A stretch of DNA of 64,000 nt from Manis javanica (GCF_040802235.1 NC_133174.1:138065213-138129212), one strand, 5' to 3'. Numbered from the stretch's first letter, positions 45,345 to 57,309 are shown. Numbers and translations: made by a program. Notes: generated from the letters alone by a model not told the origin.

Positions 45345-46130
45345 TGGGTAGTCACCTCTTAAAAAAGACTCTCTTGAAATTTCATCCTCTTCTAACTACC
45401 TGCCCAAGATTCCTTTGCTTCCATTCCCATCCCGATTTTCACAGGAGGAGTCCACAGACTCATCTCTTTCGCTCCTGAGGCATCACAGTCGGGATTCTAG
45501 CTCTGGAGCTGCTCTTACCAATGCCATGGATGACAGCTCTGTTACTAAGTGTAGAAGTGTCCCTGCAGGTCTCCACGCCCATCAGGCGGGGCCCCCTTCC
45601 TCCGCATGCCCTTTCAAGATTAGGTCCCGAAAGTGGCGCTCTTCTCACTCTTATTTGAGGATTATTCACACTCTTATTTGAGGATCTTGTCCACTCTTGT
45701 GAGTTCCATTAGCACCTCTGTCAGAGTACTCTCAGACTCCTATTTTTAACCTAAATCTATGCTTTCAAACCCCAGAACCATTTATCAATCTGCTGGATAT
45801 TTCTACCTGTATGTCCCACAGGTACCTCCCATTTCCAGATGTCCACCACCAAGTCTGTCAGTACCTCTAGCTTCCAAAATCTGCTTCTGTAGGTGCTGTT
45901 TTGACTGATGGTGTCCCCACTCTCCCAGTAGGACTGTCGTTGTCTGCTTACTTCCCTCTTTATTCTCTCTCTCCCTGACCCCTCTCACTGTTCAGGCACA
46001 TGCATGCATTTTAACCTCCTTAATGGCAGGCACTGAGGCTTAGTCACTAATGTATGCCCAGCTCCTTTCACAGTGCCTGCTACCAAAGTAGGTGCTTACA
46101 TGTTGATTAAATGAATGAATGAAATTATCG
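45345..46130 (+). repeat. LINE L2 fragment(s)
   Basis: 'tgtcccacaggtacctccca', 'ccagatgtccaccaccaag', 'aatggcaggcactgaggctt', 'ttcacagtgcctgctaccaa' and 'gattaaatgaatgaatgaaa' follow the L2 3' order. A tandem-like pair 'cactcttatttgaggat' occurs at 45,648 and 45,670. Confidence 0.7.
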
Positions 46131-46498
46131 ACTCTTTATTCATATTAGTTCTTTTGACTCTTTTAATGATATTGTCTGTCTTTCTAAAACACAGAGAAAA
46201 ATATAAATATTGCCTTCATCCTGCCTTTTTTTGAGGGAATAATATAAAGTAAAAAATGGGAGTGCTCACTTGAGCCTCTCTAATCACCTAAAAGGGTAAG
46301 CCTCAGGCCTGGAACATTTTTGTGCAAAGCCTCTTGACCCTGTCTTATGCTTATAAGTACATAGTTATACGTAAATAGACACAAAAATGTTCTTTTTAAA
46401 AATAAAATTGCAATCACATTAGACATATGAGACTGCAACTTATGCCTTCATCTAACAAGCTATCATGGGAGTCTTTACAGGGCATATCAATCTATGCC
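46131..46498 (-). repeat. Old L1-like fragment, minus strand
   Basis: 'aaaattgcaatcacattaga' and 'atctaacaagctatcatggg' are weakly L1-like antisense text. The young repeat at 46,503 inserted at its right side. Confidence 0.35.
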
Positions 46499-46502
46499 CT
46501 GC

Positions 46503-47383
46503 TTTTTTTTTTTTTGAGAGGGCATCTCTCATATTTATTGATCAAATGGTTGTTAACAACAATAAAATTCTGTATAGGGGACTCAATGCACAATCATTAA
46601 TCAACCCCAAGCCTAATTCTATTCAGTCTCCAATCTTCTGAAGCATAATGAACAAGTTCTTACATAGTGAATAAGTTCTTACATGGTGAACAGTGCAAGG
46701 GCAGTCAGTCATCACAGAAACTTTCCGTTTTGATCATGCATCATGAACTATAAACAATCACGTCAGATATGGTTATTCATTTGATTTTTATACTTGATTT
46801 ACATGTGAATCCCACATTTCTCCCTTATTTATTTATTTTTTTAAAATAAAATGCTGAAGTGGTAGGTAGATGCCAGACAAAGGTAGAAAACGTAATTTAG
46901 TGCTGTAAGAGGGCAAATGTAGATGATCAGGTCTGTGCCTATAGACTAAGTATTAATCCAAGCTAGACAAGGGCAACAAAACATCCATGGATGCAGAATA
47001 TTTCTCTCAAAACAGGGGTGTGAGGTTCTAAGTCTCACCTCTGTTGATCCCCAATTTCTCACCTGATGGCCCCCCTGTGACTGTGCCTGTCTTAGGTTGT
47101 TCCTCCCTTGAGGAATCTTACCCGTCTCTGGCTAACCAGCCATCTTCTGGGTCCATACAGGGAAATGTAAAGTTGGTAAGTGAGAGAGAAGCGATATTCT
47201 TTGAAAAGGTTAGCTTTTTACTTGTTTGCAGATTTATGCCCTGTGGCTTCTATGTCCAGCATTTGTCTTGAGGTATCTTTACCACTTGGAAGAATTATGA
47301 TATTCAGTAATTTTCGATATGAGGCATGAATTCTACTAAAGGGCTGTAATTAGGAAGGAAGAAGAAAAGCTATAGAAGTAGCT
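46503..47383 (-). mobile_element. Lineage-type retroposed repeat with a T-run start
   Basis: On plus it begins with a T-run, the poly(A) of a minus-strand copy. Then comes 'gagagggcatctctcatatt', an internal near-duplication 'gttcttacatagtgaataag / gttcttacatggtgaacag' (46,650-46,695), and a long non-coding body to about 47,383. From memory this sequence is a high-copy repeat in pangolin genomes, with full-length copies longer than this one. I cannot verify that here. It carries no L1-like protein text, so it may be an LTR-derived or mRNA-derived element mobilised by L1. Confidence 0.6.
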
Positions 47384-47990
47384 AAAAATAAAACCATTGT
47401 TAAATGACTCTAGCAATCACCCTCAGAGTAAGTGTTTAAAGATTAGGGTTTATTTGTTTATGCACACCTTTTCTGGTTATCTCTATTTTAAAACTAATTT
47501 TCTCTTTCACAAAGTCAAACTCTAGTCTTTAACCTTGTTGTGTCTAATGGATACAGATTCTACAGAAGCAAGCAGAGAATAGGTCAGCAATACCTCCCCA
47601 CCTCCCCACAGCCTCCCACCAAGGCTCTCCTCTTGTGTTTAGAGATGATCAATGAAATACTATGTTCTTTTGGTTGAAAAGCAACCAAAGTAGAAACTAT
47701 TATGAAAATTAGAAACACCCACATAAAGCCAGGCATAGGATAATATGGGAACTAGGGTCTGAGCCCAAGATGCAGGAACACAATAGTCCCGTACTGTCAC
47801 ATCCTCAAATTCCCTATGGACTTAGTGCCTCGGCATTTTTCACTAAGGAGCTAGTATGTGTCCTATTCCTCTTCTGAGGACATGTTCACTCCTGATTTAT
47901 CAGAAGAAAGTATTTTGCTTTTAATACTTAAAAGGTTTTTGTTCCAAGAGCTATTCTGCTGCATTAGACAGTTAACAAAATTTTGATCAT
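47384..47990. other. Unassigned DNA
   Basis: No recognised gene or repeat in this AT-rich segment. Confidence 0.4.
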
Positions 47991-48165
47991 TCTAAAATAC
48001 ATACATACTCACTTTCATATGAAAATCTTCAAACATGCGTAAACAGAGAATAATATAATGTATCCCCATGTGCTCATCACTAAGCTTCAACACTTACCAT
48101 GATTTTGTCATTTTTATCTCAACTTACAGTTTTAATATAATAAAGGAGCTGATTTTTTAAAGGAA
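47991..48165 (-). repeat. Old L1-related fragment
   Basis: 'gtaaacagagaataatataa', 'tgtatccccatgtgctcatc' and 'actaagcttcaacacttacc' match a frequent old mammalian repeat associated with L1 3' regions. The strand is tentative. Confidence 0.5.
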
Positions 48166-48219
48166 TGCCTTACTCCAGCTTTTTATAAGAGAAAGAATTT
48201 TTATTCTTCATCCCTACTC

Positions 48220-48455
48220 CCTATCTGTCCAACTTCCATTCATCCTCAAAATGCAGTTCCACTGACACCTCCTCCAGAAAGTCCTCCCTGAGAGTTTTTC
48301 CCATCAACAACTGTAAACAGTTCACATCCTCTCAATTTTCCTAACCTTTTATACCTCTCATATGTCTATTTGTGTTTTCCAGTGATGTGTGTTCATGTCT
48401 CAGTCCTTCTGTGAAGCTATCTTGCTTCCTTCTGTATCTACCAGTACCCGGCCTA
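48220..48455 (+). repeat. LINE L2 fragment
   Basis: 'tcctcaaaatgcagttccac', 'ctcctccagaaagtcctccc' and 'ttttatacctctcatatgtc' follow the L2 consensus. Confidence 0.7.
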
Positions 48456-48495
48456 AGAAATGATTTCTTTGCCGATATGTTGAAGCCCACAGTGA

Positions 48496-48902
48496 GTGTA
48501 CAAGTTTCCTCAGGGTGCTGTCACAAAGTACCACAAACTGGATGGGTTAAATTGCAGATCCTGGAGGCTAGAAGTCTACAGTCCAGATGTTGACAGGGTT
48601 GGTTCCTTCTGATGCTCTGAGGGAGAGTCAGTTCCCCGCCTCTCTCCTAGCTTCTGGTAGCATCAGGCATGCTGTGGCTTACAGACGACCATCTTCTTCC
48701 TGTGTGCCCACATTGTCTTCCCTCTACAGCTGTCTGTGCCTCAATTTCCCCTTTTTATGAGGACACAAGTCATATTGGATTAGGGTCCAATCTAATGACC
48801 TCATTTGAACTCGACTGTCTTCCTAAAGACCATATTTCCAACAAAGGCTACATCAGGACTTCAACACGTCTTCTTTGGGGACACAATTCAACTCATGACA
48901 GT
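48496..48902 (-). mobile_element. MaLR-type LTR (MST/MLT1-like), minus strand
   Basis: Antisense MaLR landmarks in order: 'gtcacaaagtaccacaaact', 'gatcctggaggctagaagtc', 'cagacgaccatcttcttcct', 'atgaggacacaagtcatatt', 'taatgacctcatttgaactc' and 'ggggacacaattcaactcat'. A solo LTR. It is the same family type as the copies at 4,388 and 14,716 but in the opposite orientation. Confidence 0.85.
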
Positions 48903-49850
48903 GGGCAACCATAGTTGTGAGATGACTTCGTGGATGCAAAAATGTATGTTTTTGGAGTAAAAGGTCACCTCCTAAAGTAGTTGGTAGTGAGAACTCCAAA
49001 TCACCTTCTCTAAACCCCTCATCCAGTTTCCTCAGGACAGCACACCCTCGTGTGCTTCCTTTCTAGAAAAGGGGGTTAAATTACAGTAACATGAGGACAC
49101 GTTTTTTTCCTTCTCTTACTTTCTAATTTTGCAATCCTTTAAGCAGACCTTTCTAGAGAGACTGCGTAAAGCATAGCCTTTTTATTTGTGCCTAGAAGAA
49201 ATAAGATAACCGGTTAGTGACAGAAAGATTTCACTTTATCCAACAAAGAAAAAAACCTTTCCCATTTTGTTTTTGGGCAACCATTCATTCACTGCCTCAG
49301 CTACTTAACCTGTATTTATTGACAGCCTACTATATGCCAGGTTCTAAGTCGGCACCGTAAGCACAGCACACACAAACGCAATTGCTGTTCTCACAGGGCT
49401 GAGTTACAACAGGAGACACAATTACTCCAGCCCCATCTCGCCATCAAACGCTGCTTCCTTCTCTAGGGTTCCCCTTTCCTGGTCTGGCCAGACTGCACAG
49501 CACAGTCTTCTGACTTCCATGGCTTCTGGTTAATGATATATCTTCTTCCCTCTCTAAAAAATGGCTTTCAGAGCACTCCTTTGTTTGTGGGTCCAGCCAT
49601 TCCCTCAGCCCTCCCTCCAAGGCTTGGCTAGGACAGTCATCATGCTTATTGCTGCCTTTTAAACCCAACTTAAATTTCCCCTTCACAGTTTCCTTTAAAT
49701 TGTTTCCAAACTGTTCACCTGCTCACTAGACTTGTGATTGTCCTCATTTAGTGGGCAATGAACAGGTTTAGTGGCTGGTCCATTAATCCAGGCAACAGAT
49801 GGGAGTAGCATGGACTTAAATGTTGGTAGTAGAAATTTGGACAAGGAGGT
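48903..49850. other. Unassigned DNA with a weak ancient repeat
   Basis: About 49,285-49,420 resembles the ancient repeat with 'tatttattgacagcctacta' and 'tatgccaggttctaagtcgg'. The rest is unique. The minus-strand frame at 49,444-49,686 has no domain. Confidence 0.4.
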
Positions 49851-49854
49851 GGTT

Positions 49855-50010
49855 TAGAGGAGCAGTTCATCAACTTTAATATGTAAAAGAATCACCCAAG
49901 ATGTGGGTTTAAGTGCATATTTCCAGGTTTCACTCTGAGCAGTTTTGATTCAGTAGGAAGACCACAGTAGCCCCAGTTCATGCTGAACAACAGCATCGGA
50001 TGCTTGCATG
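49855..50010 (+). mobile_element. hAT-Charlie fragment (MER20/MER5-like)
   Basis: 'gtaaaagaatcacccaagat', 'atttccaggtttcactctga', 'tttgattcagtaggaagacc' and 'cagcatcggatgcttgcatg' follow the order of a short non-autonomous hAT element found across mammals. Confidence 0.6.
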
Positions 50011-50625
50011 AGGGACACGCACGTTAGGGCCAGAGAAGTCAAGGCCATGTCCCTGGGAGCCTTCAATGCCAGGCTCAGAAATCTGCACCCTGGACTTCCC
50101 GATCCATGTGACTGGTGGGAAGCTATGGGAGGCTGTGTGGCTCCGGGAGTGGCTCCCTCACAGCCTGGGTCTGGTGGGAGCATTGACCTTGCCAAAGCGG
50201 GGAGGAGGAGCCGGCACGGCATCGTGGAGCCCAGCCAGGGCACCGGCGCAGGAGTCCCCTGGAGGGCAGGGGTACGAGTGCGCGCCTGGGCCGGGACACT
50301 CTCCATCCAAGTGCATTCCTGCTAGATGCGCATGGAAAGGAGAGAGTTGCTTCCCAAGGCCTGGGGCCAAGAAGGAGGGGCAGGAGCTGCTCTTTTCCCT
50401 AGGGCATGTGGAATTTTGCTGATGATTTACTGGAATTCTTCCCAAAGCCGGAATTACCCAAAGAACTCACTGAAGCCATTCCGAAGGGATCTGATGTTGT
50501 AGTTTGCTTCAAGAAGTCAACTCTGCAGAGATGTGTGCAGAGGTAATTTGTTGTAGTTGGAAAGACAGAGATTTTCCAAAATTTTGCCCTTGGAAGCAGA
50601 ATATGTTAGTGCTGAATAGGACCTT
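50011..50625. other. Unassigned GC-moderate DNA
   Basis: Frames of 90-120 codons overlap on three phases and both strands. None has a domain or splice context. No gene is called. Confidence 0.4.
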
Positions 50626-51325
50626 AAAACTCACTTGGATCTCACTAATTAACAGGGAAATGCAAATTAAAACCACAAAGATATATCACCTTCCACCAGT
50701 TAGGATGGCCAACATAGAGAAGACTAGGAACAACAAATGCTGGTGTGGATGTGGAGAAAGGAGAACCCTCTGACACTGCTGGTGGGAATATAATATAGTT
50801 CAACCATTGTGGAAAGCAGTATGGAGGTTCCTCAAAACACTAAAAATAGAAATACCATATGACCCGGGAACTATACTCTTAGGAATTTACCCTAAGAATG
50901 TAAGGTCCCTGTTTCAAATAGACATATGCACCCCTATGTTTATGGCAGCACTATTTACAATAGGCAAGAAATGGAAGCAACCCAAGTGTCCATCAGTAGA
51001 TGAATGAATATAGAAGATGTGGTACATATACACAATGGAATATTATTCAGCCAAAAGAAGAAAACAAATCCTACCATTTGCAACAACATGGATGGAGCTG
51101 GAGGGTATTATGCTCAGTGAAATAAGCCTGGCAGAGAAAGACACGTACCAAATAATTTCACTCATCTGTGGAGCATAAGAACAAAGCAAAAACTGAAGGA
51201 ACAAAGCAGCAACAGACTCACAGAACCCAAGAAAGGACTAATGCTTGCCAGAGGGAAAGGGACTGGGGAGGGTGGGTGGGAAGGGAGGGGAAAGGGGAAT
51301 ATAGCACATTATAATTAGCACACAC
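50626..51325 (+). mobile_element. L1 3' end, plus strand (copy A)
   Basis: Well preserved sense text of the ORF2 C-terminus ('gggaaatgcaaattaaaacc', 'atgctggtgtggatgtggag', 'accatatgacccgggaacta', 'gcagcactatttacaatagg'), with ORF2 ending near 51,180 and a G-rich 3' UTR. Two frames (50,504-50,773 and 50,807-51,007) are its broken C-terminal pieces. The 3' UTR is cut short where copy B begins. Confidence 0.85.
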
Positions 51326-52890
51326 AATTCCAGTATGTTAACAACGAATTAGCAGAAAGAGAAATCAGGAAAATAACTCAATTTACAATTGCATCAAAAA
51401 GAATAAGAAACCTACGAATAAACCTATCCAAGGAGGTGAAAGACCTTTACTCTGAAACTCATGAGAAAAATTAGAGAAGGCACCAACAAATGGAAATACA
51501 TTCCATGCTCACAGATAGGAAGAATGAATATTGTCAAAATGGCCATCCTGTCTAAAGCAATCTACAGATTCAACACAATCCCTATCAAAATACCAATAGC
51601 ATTCTTCAACAAACTAGAGAAAATCATTCTGAAATGCATATGGAATCACAAAAGACCCCGAATAGCCAAAGCAATCCTGAGAAGGAAGAATAAAGCAGGG
51701 GGTATCTCAGCTTCCCAATTTCAAGCTCTACTACATAGCCACAGTAATCAAGACAATTTGGTACTGGCACAAGAACAGACGCACAGATCAATGGAACAGA
51801 ACAGAGTCCGGATATTAACGCAAGCATATATGGTCAATTAATATACAATAAAGGAGCCATGGATATACAATGGGGGAAATGACAGCCTCTTTAACAGCTG
51901 GTGTTGGCAAAACTGGACAGCTACATGCAAGAGAATGAAACTGGATCATTGTCTAATCCCATACATAGAAGTAAGCTTGAAATGGATCAAAGACCTGAAT
52001 GTAAGTCATGAAACCATAGAACTATTAGAAGAAAACACAGGCAAAAATCTCTTGGAATATAAACATGAAAAACTTTTTCCTGAACATGTCTCCTCGGGCA
52101 AGGGAAACAAAACAAAAAATGAACAAATGGGTCTACACTGAACTAAAACGCTTCTGTACAGCAAAGGACACCACCAGCAGAACCAAAAGGCATCCTACAG
52201 TATGGGAGCATATGCTTGTGAAACCAAAAATAGAAATACCATTTGACCCAGGAATTCTACTCCTAGGAGTTGACCCAAAGAAAACAAGATCCCTGACTTG
52301 AAAAGACATCTGCACCTGTATGTTTATTGCTGCACTATTTGCAATAGCCAAGATATGGAAGCAACAACCTAATTGTCCAGCAATAGATGAATGGATAAGG
52401 AAGAAGTGGTACATATACACAATGGAATATTACTCAGCCATGAAAAGAAATCCTGCCATTTGCAGCAACATGGATGGATCTAGAGGGTATCATGTGCAGT
52501 GAAAAAAGCCAGGCAGAGAAAGACAAATACCAAATGACTTCACTCATTTGTGCAGTATGAAAACAAAGCAAAACAGAAGGAACAAAGTATCAGACACTTA
52601 GAAGGGACTAGTGGTTACCAAAGGGGAGAGGTTGGGGAGGGTGAGTGGGGAGGGAGAAGGGCATTAAGGGGCACTGCAGTTCCCAGTCACAATGTAGGTA
52701 GGTCACGGGGATGGAAGTACAGCATGGAGAATGCAATTAGTGACTCTGTATCATCTTTCTAGGTGATAGACAGTGACCTCAATGGAAGGGGTGAGGACTT
52801 GATAATATGGGTGAATGTTGAACCACTGTGTTGTGTATGTGAAACCACCATAAGATTGTGTATCAATGATACTTTAATAAAAAAGGAAAG
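51326..52890 (+). mobile_element. L1 3' part, plus strand (copy B), internally shortened
   Basis: Begins in ORF2 after the RT domain ('gaaatcaggaaaataactca'). The frame 51,461-51,841 encodes the post-RT region ([14 protein letters not shown] block). A junction near 52,222 joins text that is about 350 bases apart in a complete ORF2. The C-terminus, a G-rich 3' UTR and the end 'atcaatgatactttaataaa' plus an A-rich tail follow. It is a different 3' UTR subfamily from the L1 at 27.5-33.6 kb. Confidence 0.85.
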
Positions 52891-53640
52891 AAAAAAAGAA
52901 AGACAAGTGAAAATAAAAAGGCAAAGGAGAATGCTGTCATAAAGACTGATATCTGGAATATATGAAACGCTTCCACAAAGCTGTGAGGAAGTTCGCCCTG
53001 CCCAACTGCAAAGTGGTCATGTCACCCACATAGGTACGCCATGCACAGGGACACTGCAATGGCCGATCAGCGTAAGAAGGAGCTCAATCCCATTAGCCTT
53101 CGGAGAAATGCAAAAGAGGACTCTCCCCCCACCCCCGTGTGATTTTATACCCACTAAAATGGCAATGTTAAGAAGTCTGATTATCCCAACTACTGGTGAG
53201 TGTGTGGAACAATCAGGGCTCAAGCTGCTGGTGGAGTCTTAAGCTGGAAACCACAACCCAATCCTCACCTAGCCTGTGACCTAGCAATAGAGGCCTAAAG
53301 TCCTTTAAACTCCTTAAAACTCCTTGACTACTTTAGACACTGCAAAGTATATATGCACGTGTGCCAGACATCAGCATATTTGTAGCATCCCTGCTTTGGT
53401 CAAGGCCTCTGAAGCAGGAGGTGTCCAGATGTGCACAGACAAGAAAATGGGTGAGTGAATGTAGGAGTGGTTCCACAGTGGCACATGCTACAGCAGGGAT
53501 GGTGGAAGCACTGTGGCTACATGGAACCATGAAAGTCCTGCTAGTGACACAATGTTGACTGGAAAAAAGGAAGTGGCAGAAAACTGCACAGAACGTGACC
53601 CAGTTTACTGTAATGCCAGGCGAGACAGCAGTAGGCAGCC
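52891..53640 (+). repeat. Older L1 3' region, plus strand
   Basis: Decayed sense L1 text: 'aggaagttcgccctgcccaa', 'ctcaatcccattagccttcg', 'gtgtgtggaacaatcagggc' and 'acatggaaccatgaaagtcc'. Copies A and B lie just upstream. No frame survives. Confidence 0.6.
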
Positions 53641-53869
53641 CTGTTTAGGGATGCACACGTGGGTCTCTGGAAACACCTGGAAAATGGAGGGAGGTGGTTT
53701 ACAGAGAACAATCAGGGGGATGGCTGTTCCTCTGCAAGGGGCGGGGGCAGGCGGGAAGGACCCCAGGAGGGAACTGACTGGAGTTGGTAGACTCTCCTTC
53801 ATCGGGAAGGTGGAGGCTGCAGCACCTGCTCCACACTCCCGGTTCCTTCTGTGATTTTCCAGAAAGACG
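53641..53869. other. Transition to GC-rich DNA
   Basis: GC content rises steadily here. The minus-strand 261-codon frame (53,605-54,390) spans this and the promoter-like block. It is Pro/Arg-rich, as expected from GC composition. Confidence 0.4.
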
Positions 53870-54066
53870 ACCTGTGAGACGTCTCTGAACACAGGAACCG
53901 GAAAAGCCCTGCCCCGGGCCCCCAGCCTCCGCCCCGGTGGCGTAGTCACTCCAGGGGCGTGGTCTAGCCGAGGCACCGCCTCCCGCACGCGCACTGTGCC
54001 GGCCAATCCGCGGAGTTCCCTCGCAGTTGAGCGGCTGGCTCCTGGCTGACCGGAGGCCACCAGGGA
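53870..54066 (+). promoter_or_regulatory. CpG-rich promoter-like segment with CCAAT box
   Basis: CpG steps are frequent here, unlike the CpG-poor DNA upstream. A CCAAT pentamer lies at 54,003-54,007 ('ggccaatccgcgg'). A GGGGCGTGG-type GC/CACCC box lies at about 53,953-53,962. No TATA box is seen. The layout (CpG island, CCAAT box, then a short exon with a good start context 60 bases on) is typical of mammalian housekeeping-type promoters. Transcription is inferred. Direction is taken from the following exon candidate and could also be bidirectional. Confidence 0.5.
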
Positions 54067-54077
54067 ATGGCGCTGAG
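54067..54077 (+). CDS. Candidate first coding exon (start codon plus splice donor)
   Basis: An ATG at 54,067 with a favourable start context (G at -3 and at +4) is followed by three codons (Met-Ala-Leu then a split Arg codon) and a possible splice donor AG|GTAGCA at 54,078. The donor lacks the usual G at +5. The GC-rich minisatellite would lie in the first intron, and a candidate second exon lies at 59,981-60,149. Using the acceptor at 60,006/60,007 keeps the open frame. I cannot match the peptide to a known protein. The whole model is speculative, and a non-coding RNA or dead gene is equally possible. Confidence 0.22.
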
Positions 54078-57000
54078 GTAGCAGTGCGGGTGGGAGGGAC
54101 GGAGGGAAGGCCGGAGAGACAGGGCCGGGGATTGGGGTGCAGAGGAGCCTGGGGGTGGGGCGGGGGTGGCGGGGACAGACAGAGGGATCCTTGGCGCAGC
54201 CAGGGGAGGCGGGGGAGGGCGGGCGGCGCTGCATGGCCATGGCGGGAGGGGGACGGGGCTCCTTAGGCGTGAGCGGGCCAGGGATGGGGCCGAGATGGCG
54301 GGGCGGACACCGGGGGCTCCTCGGCGTGTCAGGGGGCGGTGGGGGCGGGCGGCGCTGCGCAGGCAAGGTGTGCACGGGGTCTGGGTTCATGAGGCGTGAG
54401 CGGGGTGCGGTGGGGACGGGGGGTCCTGAGGCACTAGCGGCCGTGGCGGGGGCGGGGCGCCTGAGTCGGGGGCGGGCTGTGGAGGGTCTCCTGAGGCGTG
54501 AGCGGGCCTTGGTGGGGGCAGAGCTTTTGATGCGTGCGTGGTAAGCAGGCCGCGGCGGGAGCGGGGCTCCTGAAGCGTGAGCGGGCCGGGGTTGGCGGGG
54601 TCGGGGCTACTGAGACGTATGCCGGCTGGGGGCGGGGCTCCTGATGCGTAAGAGGGCTGAGGTTGGTGGGGGCAGGGATTCCTGAGGCTAGAGGGGGATT
54701 ATGTGGGGGCGGTGCTCCTGAGTGAGCGGGCTCCAGCAGGGGCGGGGCTCCTGTGGGGTGAGGGGGCTGCGACAAGGGTGGGCCCCCTGAGGCGTGAGTG
54801 GTATGGGGATGGGGCTCGGGAGGCATGAGCGTTGAGGTGATGGGTCTCCTGAGGCATGAGTGGGTGGGTGGGGCTCCTGAGGGGTAAGCAGGGTGCGGCG
54901 GGGGCGGGGCTCCTGTGGTGTGAGTTGGCCGGTGGGGGCAGGGCTCCTGAGAGGTGAGCCAGTGGGGTTGGCGCGCGAGGGGCTCCTTATCTGTCAGTGG
55001 CAGGGGTTGGTGGGGGAGGGGCTTATGATGCGTGAGCCTTCCTGGGATGGCGGGGATGGGGCTCCTGAGACGTGAGCGGGCTGTGGGCAGGGCTCCTGAT
55101 GCTTGAGAGGGCAGGGGTTGGTTGGGCGCGTTCCTGAGGCGTGAGTGGGCCCGTGTCGGCGGGGGCAGGGCTTCTGAGGCTAGAGTGGGATTCAGCGGGG
55201 GTGGTGCTCCTGAGTGAGCGGGCTCCATTGGGAGCGGGCTGCTGTGGACTCAGTGGCCCTTTTGGTCGGGGCAGGGCTCCTGAGGCTTGAGTGGGCTGGG
55301 GGCGGGGCTTCTGAAGCGTGACTGGGTCAGGGTTGGTGGTGGCAGGGCTCCTGAGGGTAAAATGTGCCACGGCGGGGGCGGTACTCCTGAGGTGTGACCA
55401 GCCCGTGCTGGGGGCAGGGCTCCTGAGGTGTCAGTGGGCTGGGGTTTTCAGGGGCAGGGCTCCTGAGGCTAGAGTGGGCCACGGCAGGGGCAGGGCTCCT
55501 GAGGTGGGAGCAGCCTTGGTTTGTCGGGGCGGGCCTCCTGAGGTATCAGGAGGCCACGCCGCGGGGCTCCTGAGGCGTGTGTGGTGGGGTGATGGGGCTA
55601 CTGAGGAATGAGCGGGTGGGCCTCTGAGGCGTGAAGGGGCCGAGGGCGGGGCTACTAAGAAGTGAGTAGGCTGGGGGCGGGGCTTCTGAGGCATGAGAGG
55701 GCAGGGGTGGGTGGAGGCTGAGGCGGTGCTCCCGAGTCGGAGGCGGTGCTCCTGAGGCGTGAGCTGGCCAGTGTTGGTGGGGGTAGGGCTCCTGATGCTA
55801 GAGCAGATTCTGAGGGGGGCGGTGCTCCCGTGTGAGCGGGCTCCAATGGGGGCGGGGCTGCTGTGGAGTGAGCGGGTCGGGGTTGGTCGGGGCGGGGCTC
55901 CTGAGCTCTGAGCGGGCCAGGGTTGGCGGGGCAGGATTACTGAGGCGTTATTGGTCCGTGGTGGAGGCGGGGCTCCTGAGATGTGAGCGGGTGGCTTTGG
56001 TGGGGGCAGGGCCCCTGAGGCTAGCGCGGGATTATGCGGGGTGGTGCTCATGAGTGAGCAGGCTCCAGCAGGGGCAGGGCTCCTGTGGCGTAAGTGGGCC
56101 GTGACAGGGGCGGGCCCCTTGAGGCATGAGTGGTATGGGGACGTAGCTCCTGAGGCATGAGCAGTGAGGTGATGGGGCTCCTGAGGGGTAAGCAGTCAGC
56201 GGCGGGGGCAGGGCTCCTGAGGCTAGAGTGTGATTCAGCGGGGGCAGTGCTCCTGAGTGAGCAGGCTCCAGCAGGGGCGGGGTTGCTGAGGACTGAGCGG
56301 CCTGGTTGGTCGGGGCAGGGCTCCTGAGGCCTGAGTGGGCTGGGGGCGGGGCTTCTGATGCATGAGCGGGCCAGGGTTGGTGGGGGCAGGGCTCCTGAGG
56401 GTAAAACGCCGTGGCGGGGCGGGGCTCCTGAGGCGTGAGCTGGCAGCCGCGGAGTTGGAGCTCCTGAGTGAGCGGGCTCCAGCAGGGACAGGGCTCCTGT
56501 GGCGTGAGCGGGCCGCTACAGGGGTGGGTCCCCTGAGGCGTGAGCGGTAAGGGGATGGGGCTCTTGAGGCGTGAGCAGCGAGTTGATGGGGCTCCTGAGG
56601 CGTAACCGGGCTATGGCGGGTGCGAGGCTCCGGAGACGTGAGCGGGCCGGGGTTGGCGGGGGAGAGGCTCCTGAGGCGTGAGTGGGCAGTGGTGGGGGCA
56701 GAATTCCTGAGGTATGAGTGGTGAGGTGTTGGGCTCCTGTGGCGTGAGATGCCCAAGGGGGGGTACTCCTGAGGGGTGAGCAGGCCGCAGTGGGGGCAGG
56801 GCTCCTGAGACGTGAGTGGGCAGGGGTTGATGGGGGAGGGTCTCCTGATGAGTGAGCGGGCCGGTTTTGGTGGGTGGGGGGCTCCTGAGGTGTGAGTGGG
56901 CCAGGGGTGGGGGGCTCCTGAGGGTCAGCAGGCTGTGGCAGGTGCAGGGATCCTGATTCGTGAGTGGGCCTCGGAGGGGGCAGGGCTCCTGAGGCTAGAG

Positions 57001-57309
57001 CTGGCTGCGGCAGCGGTTGTGGCAGGACTGCTATGGCGAGAACCGGGTGCGGCAGGGGCAGGCCTCCTGAGGCGTGAGTGGCGAGGTGGAGGGGCTCCTG
57101 AGATGTGAGTGGGCTAAGGGGCGAGGTACTCCTGAGGAGTCAGCAGGCGGGGCAAGGCTCTTGAGGTCTGAGCGCACCGGGGCTGGTGGGGGAGGTGCTC
57201 CTGATGCGAGAGTGGGGGGTCCAGGGTTGGTGGGGGCGGGGCTCCTGAGACGTGAGCGGCCGGTGGCGGAGCTGATGAGGCATGAGCGGGCTGCAGCAGG
57301 GGTGGGGCT

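Noticed and set aside
46490..47245. Apparent target-site duplication 'tatgccctg' around the repeat at 46,503
   Set aside because: The right copy appears to be part of the repeat itself, because the recalled family sequence continues through it to about 47,383. The match is likely chance.
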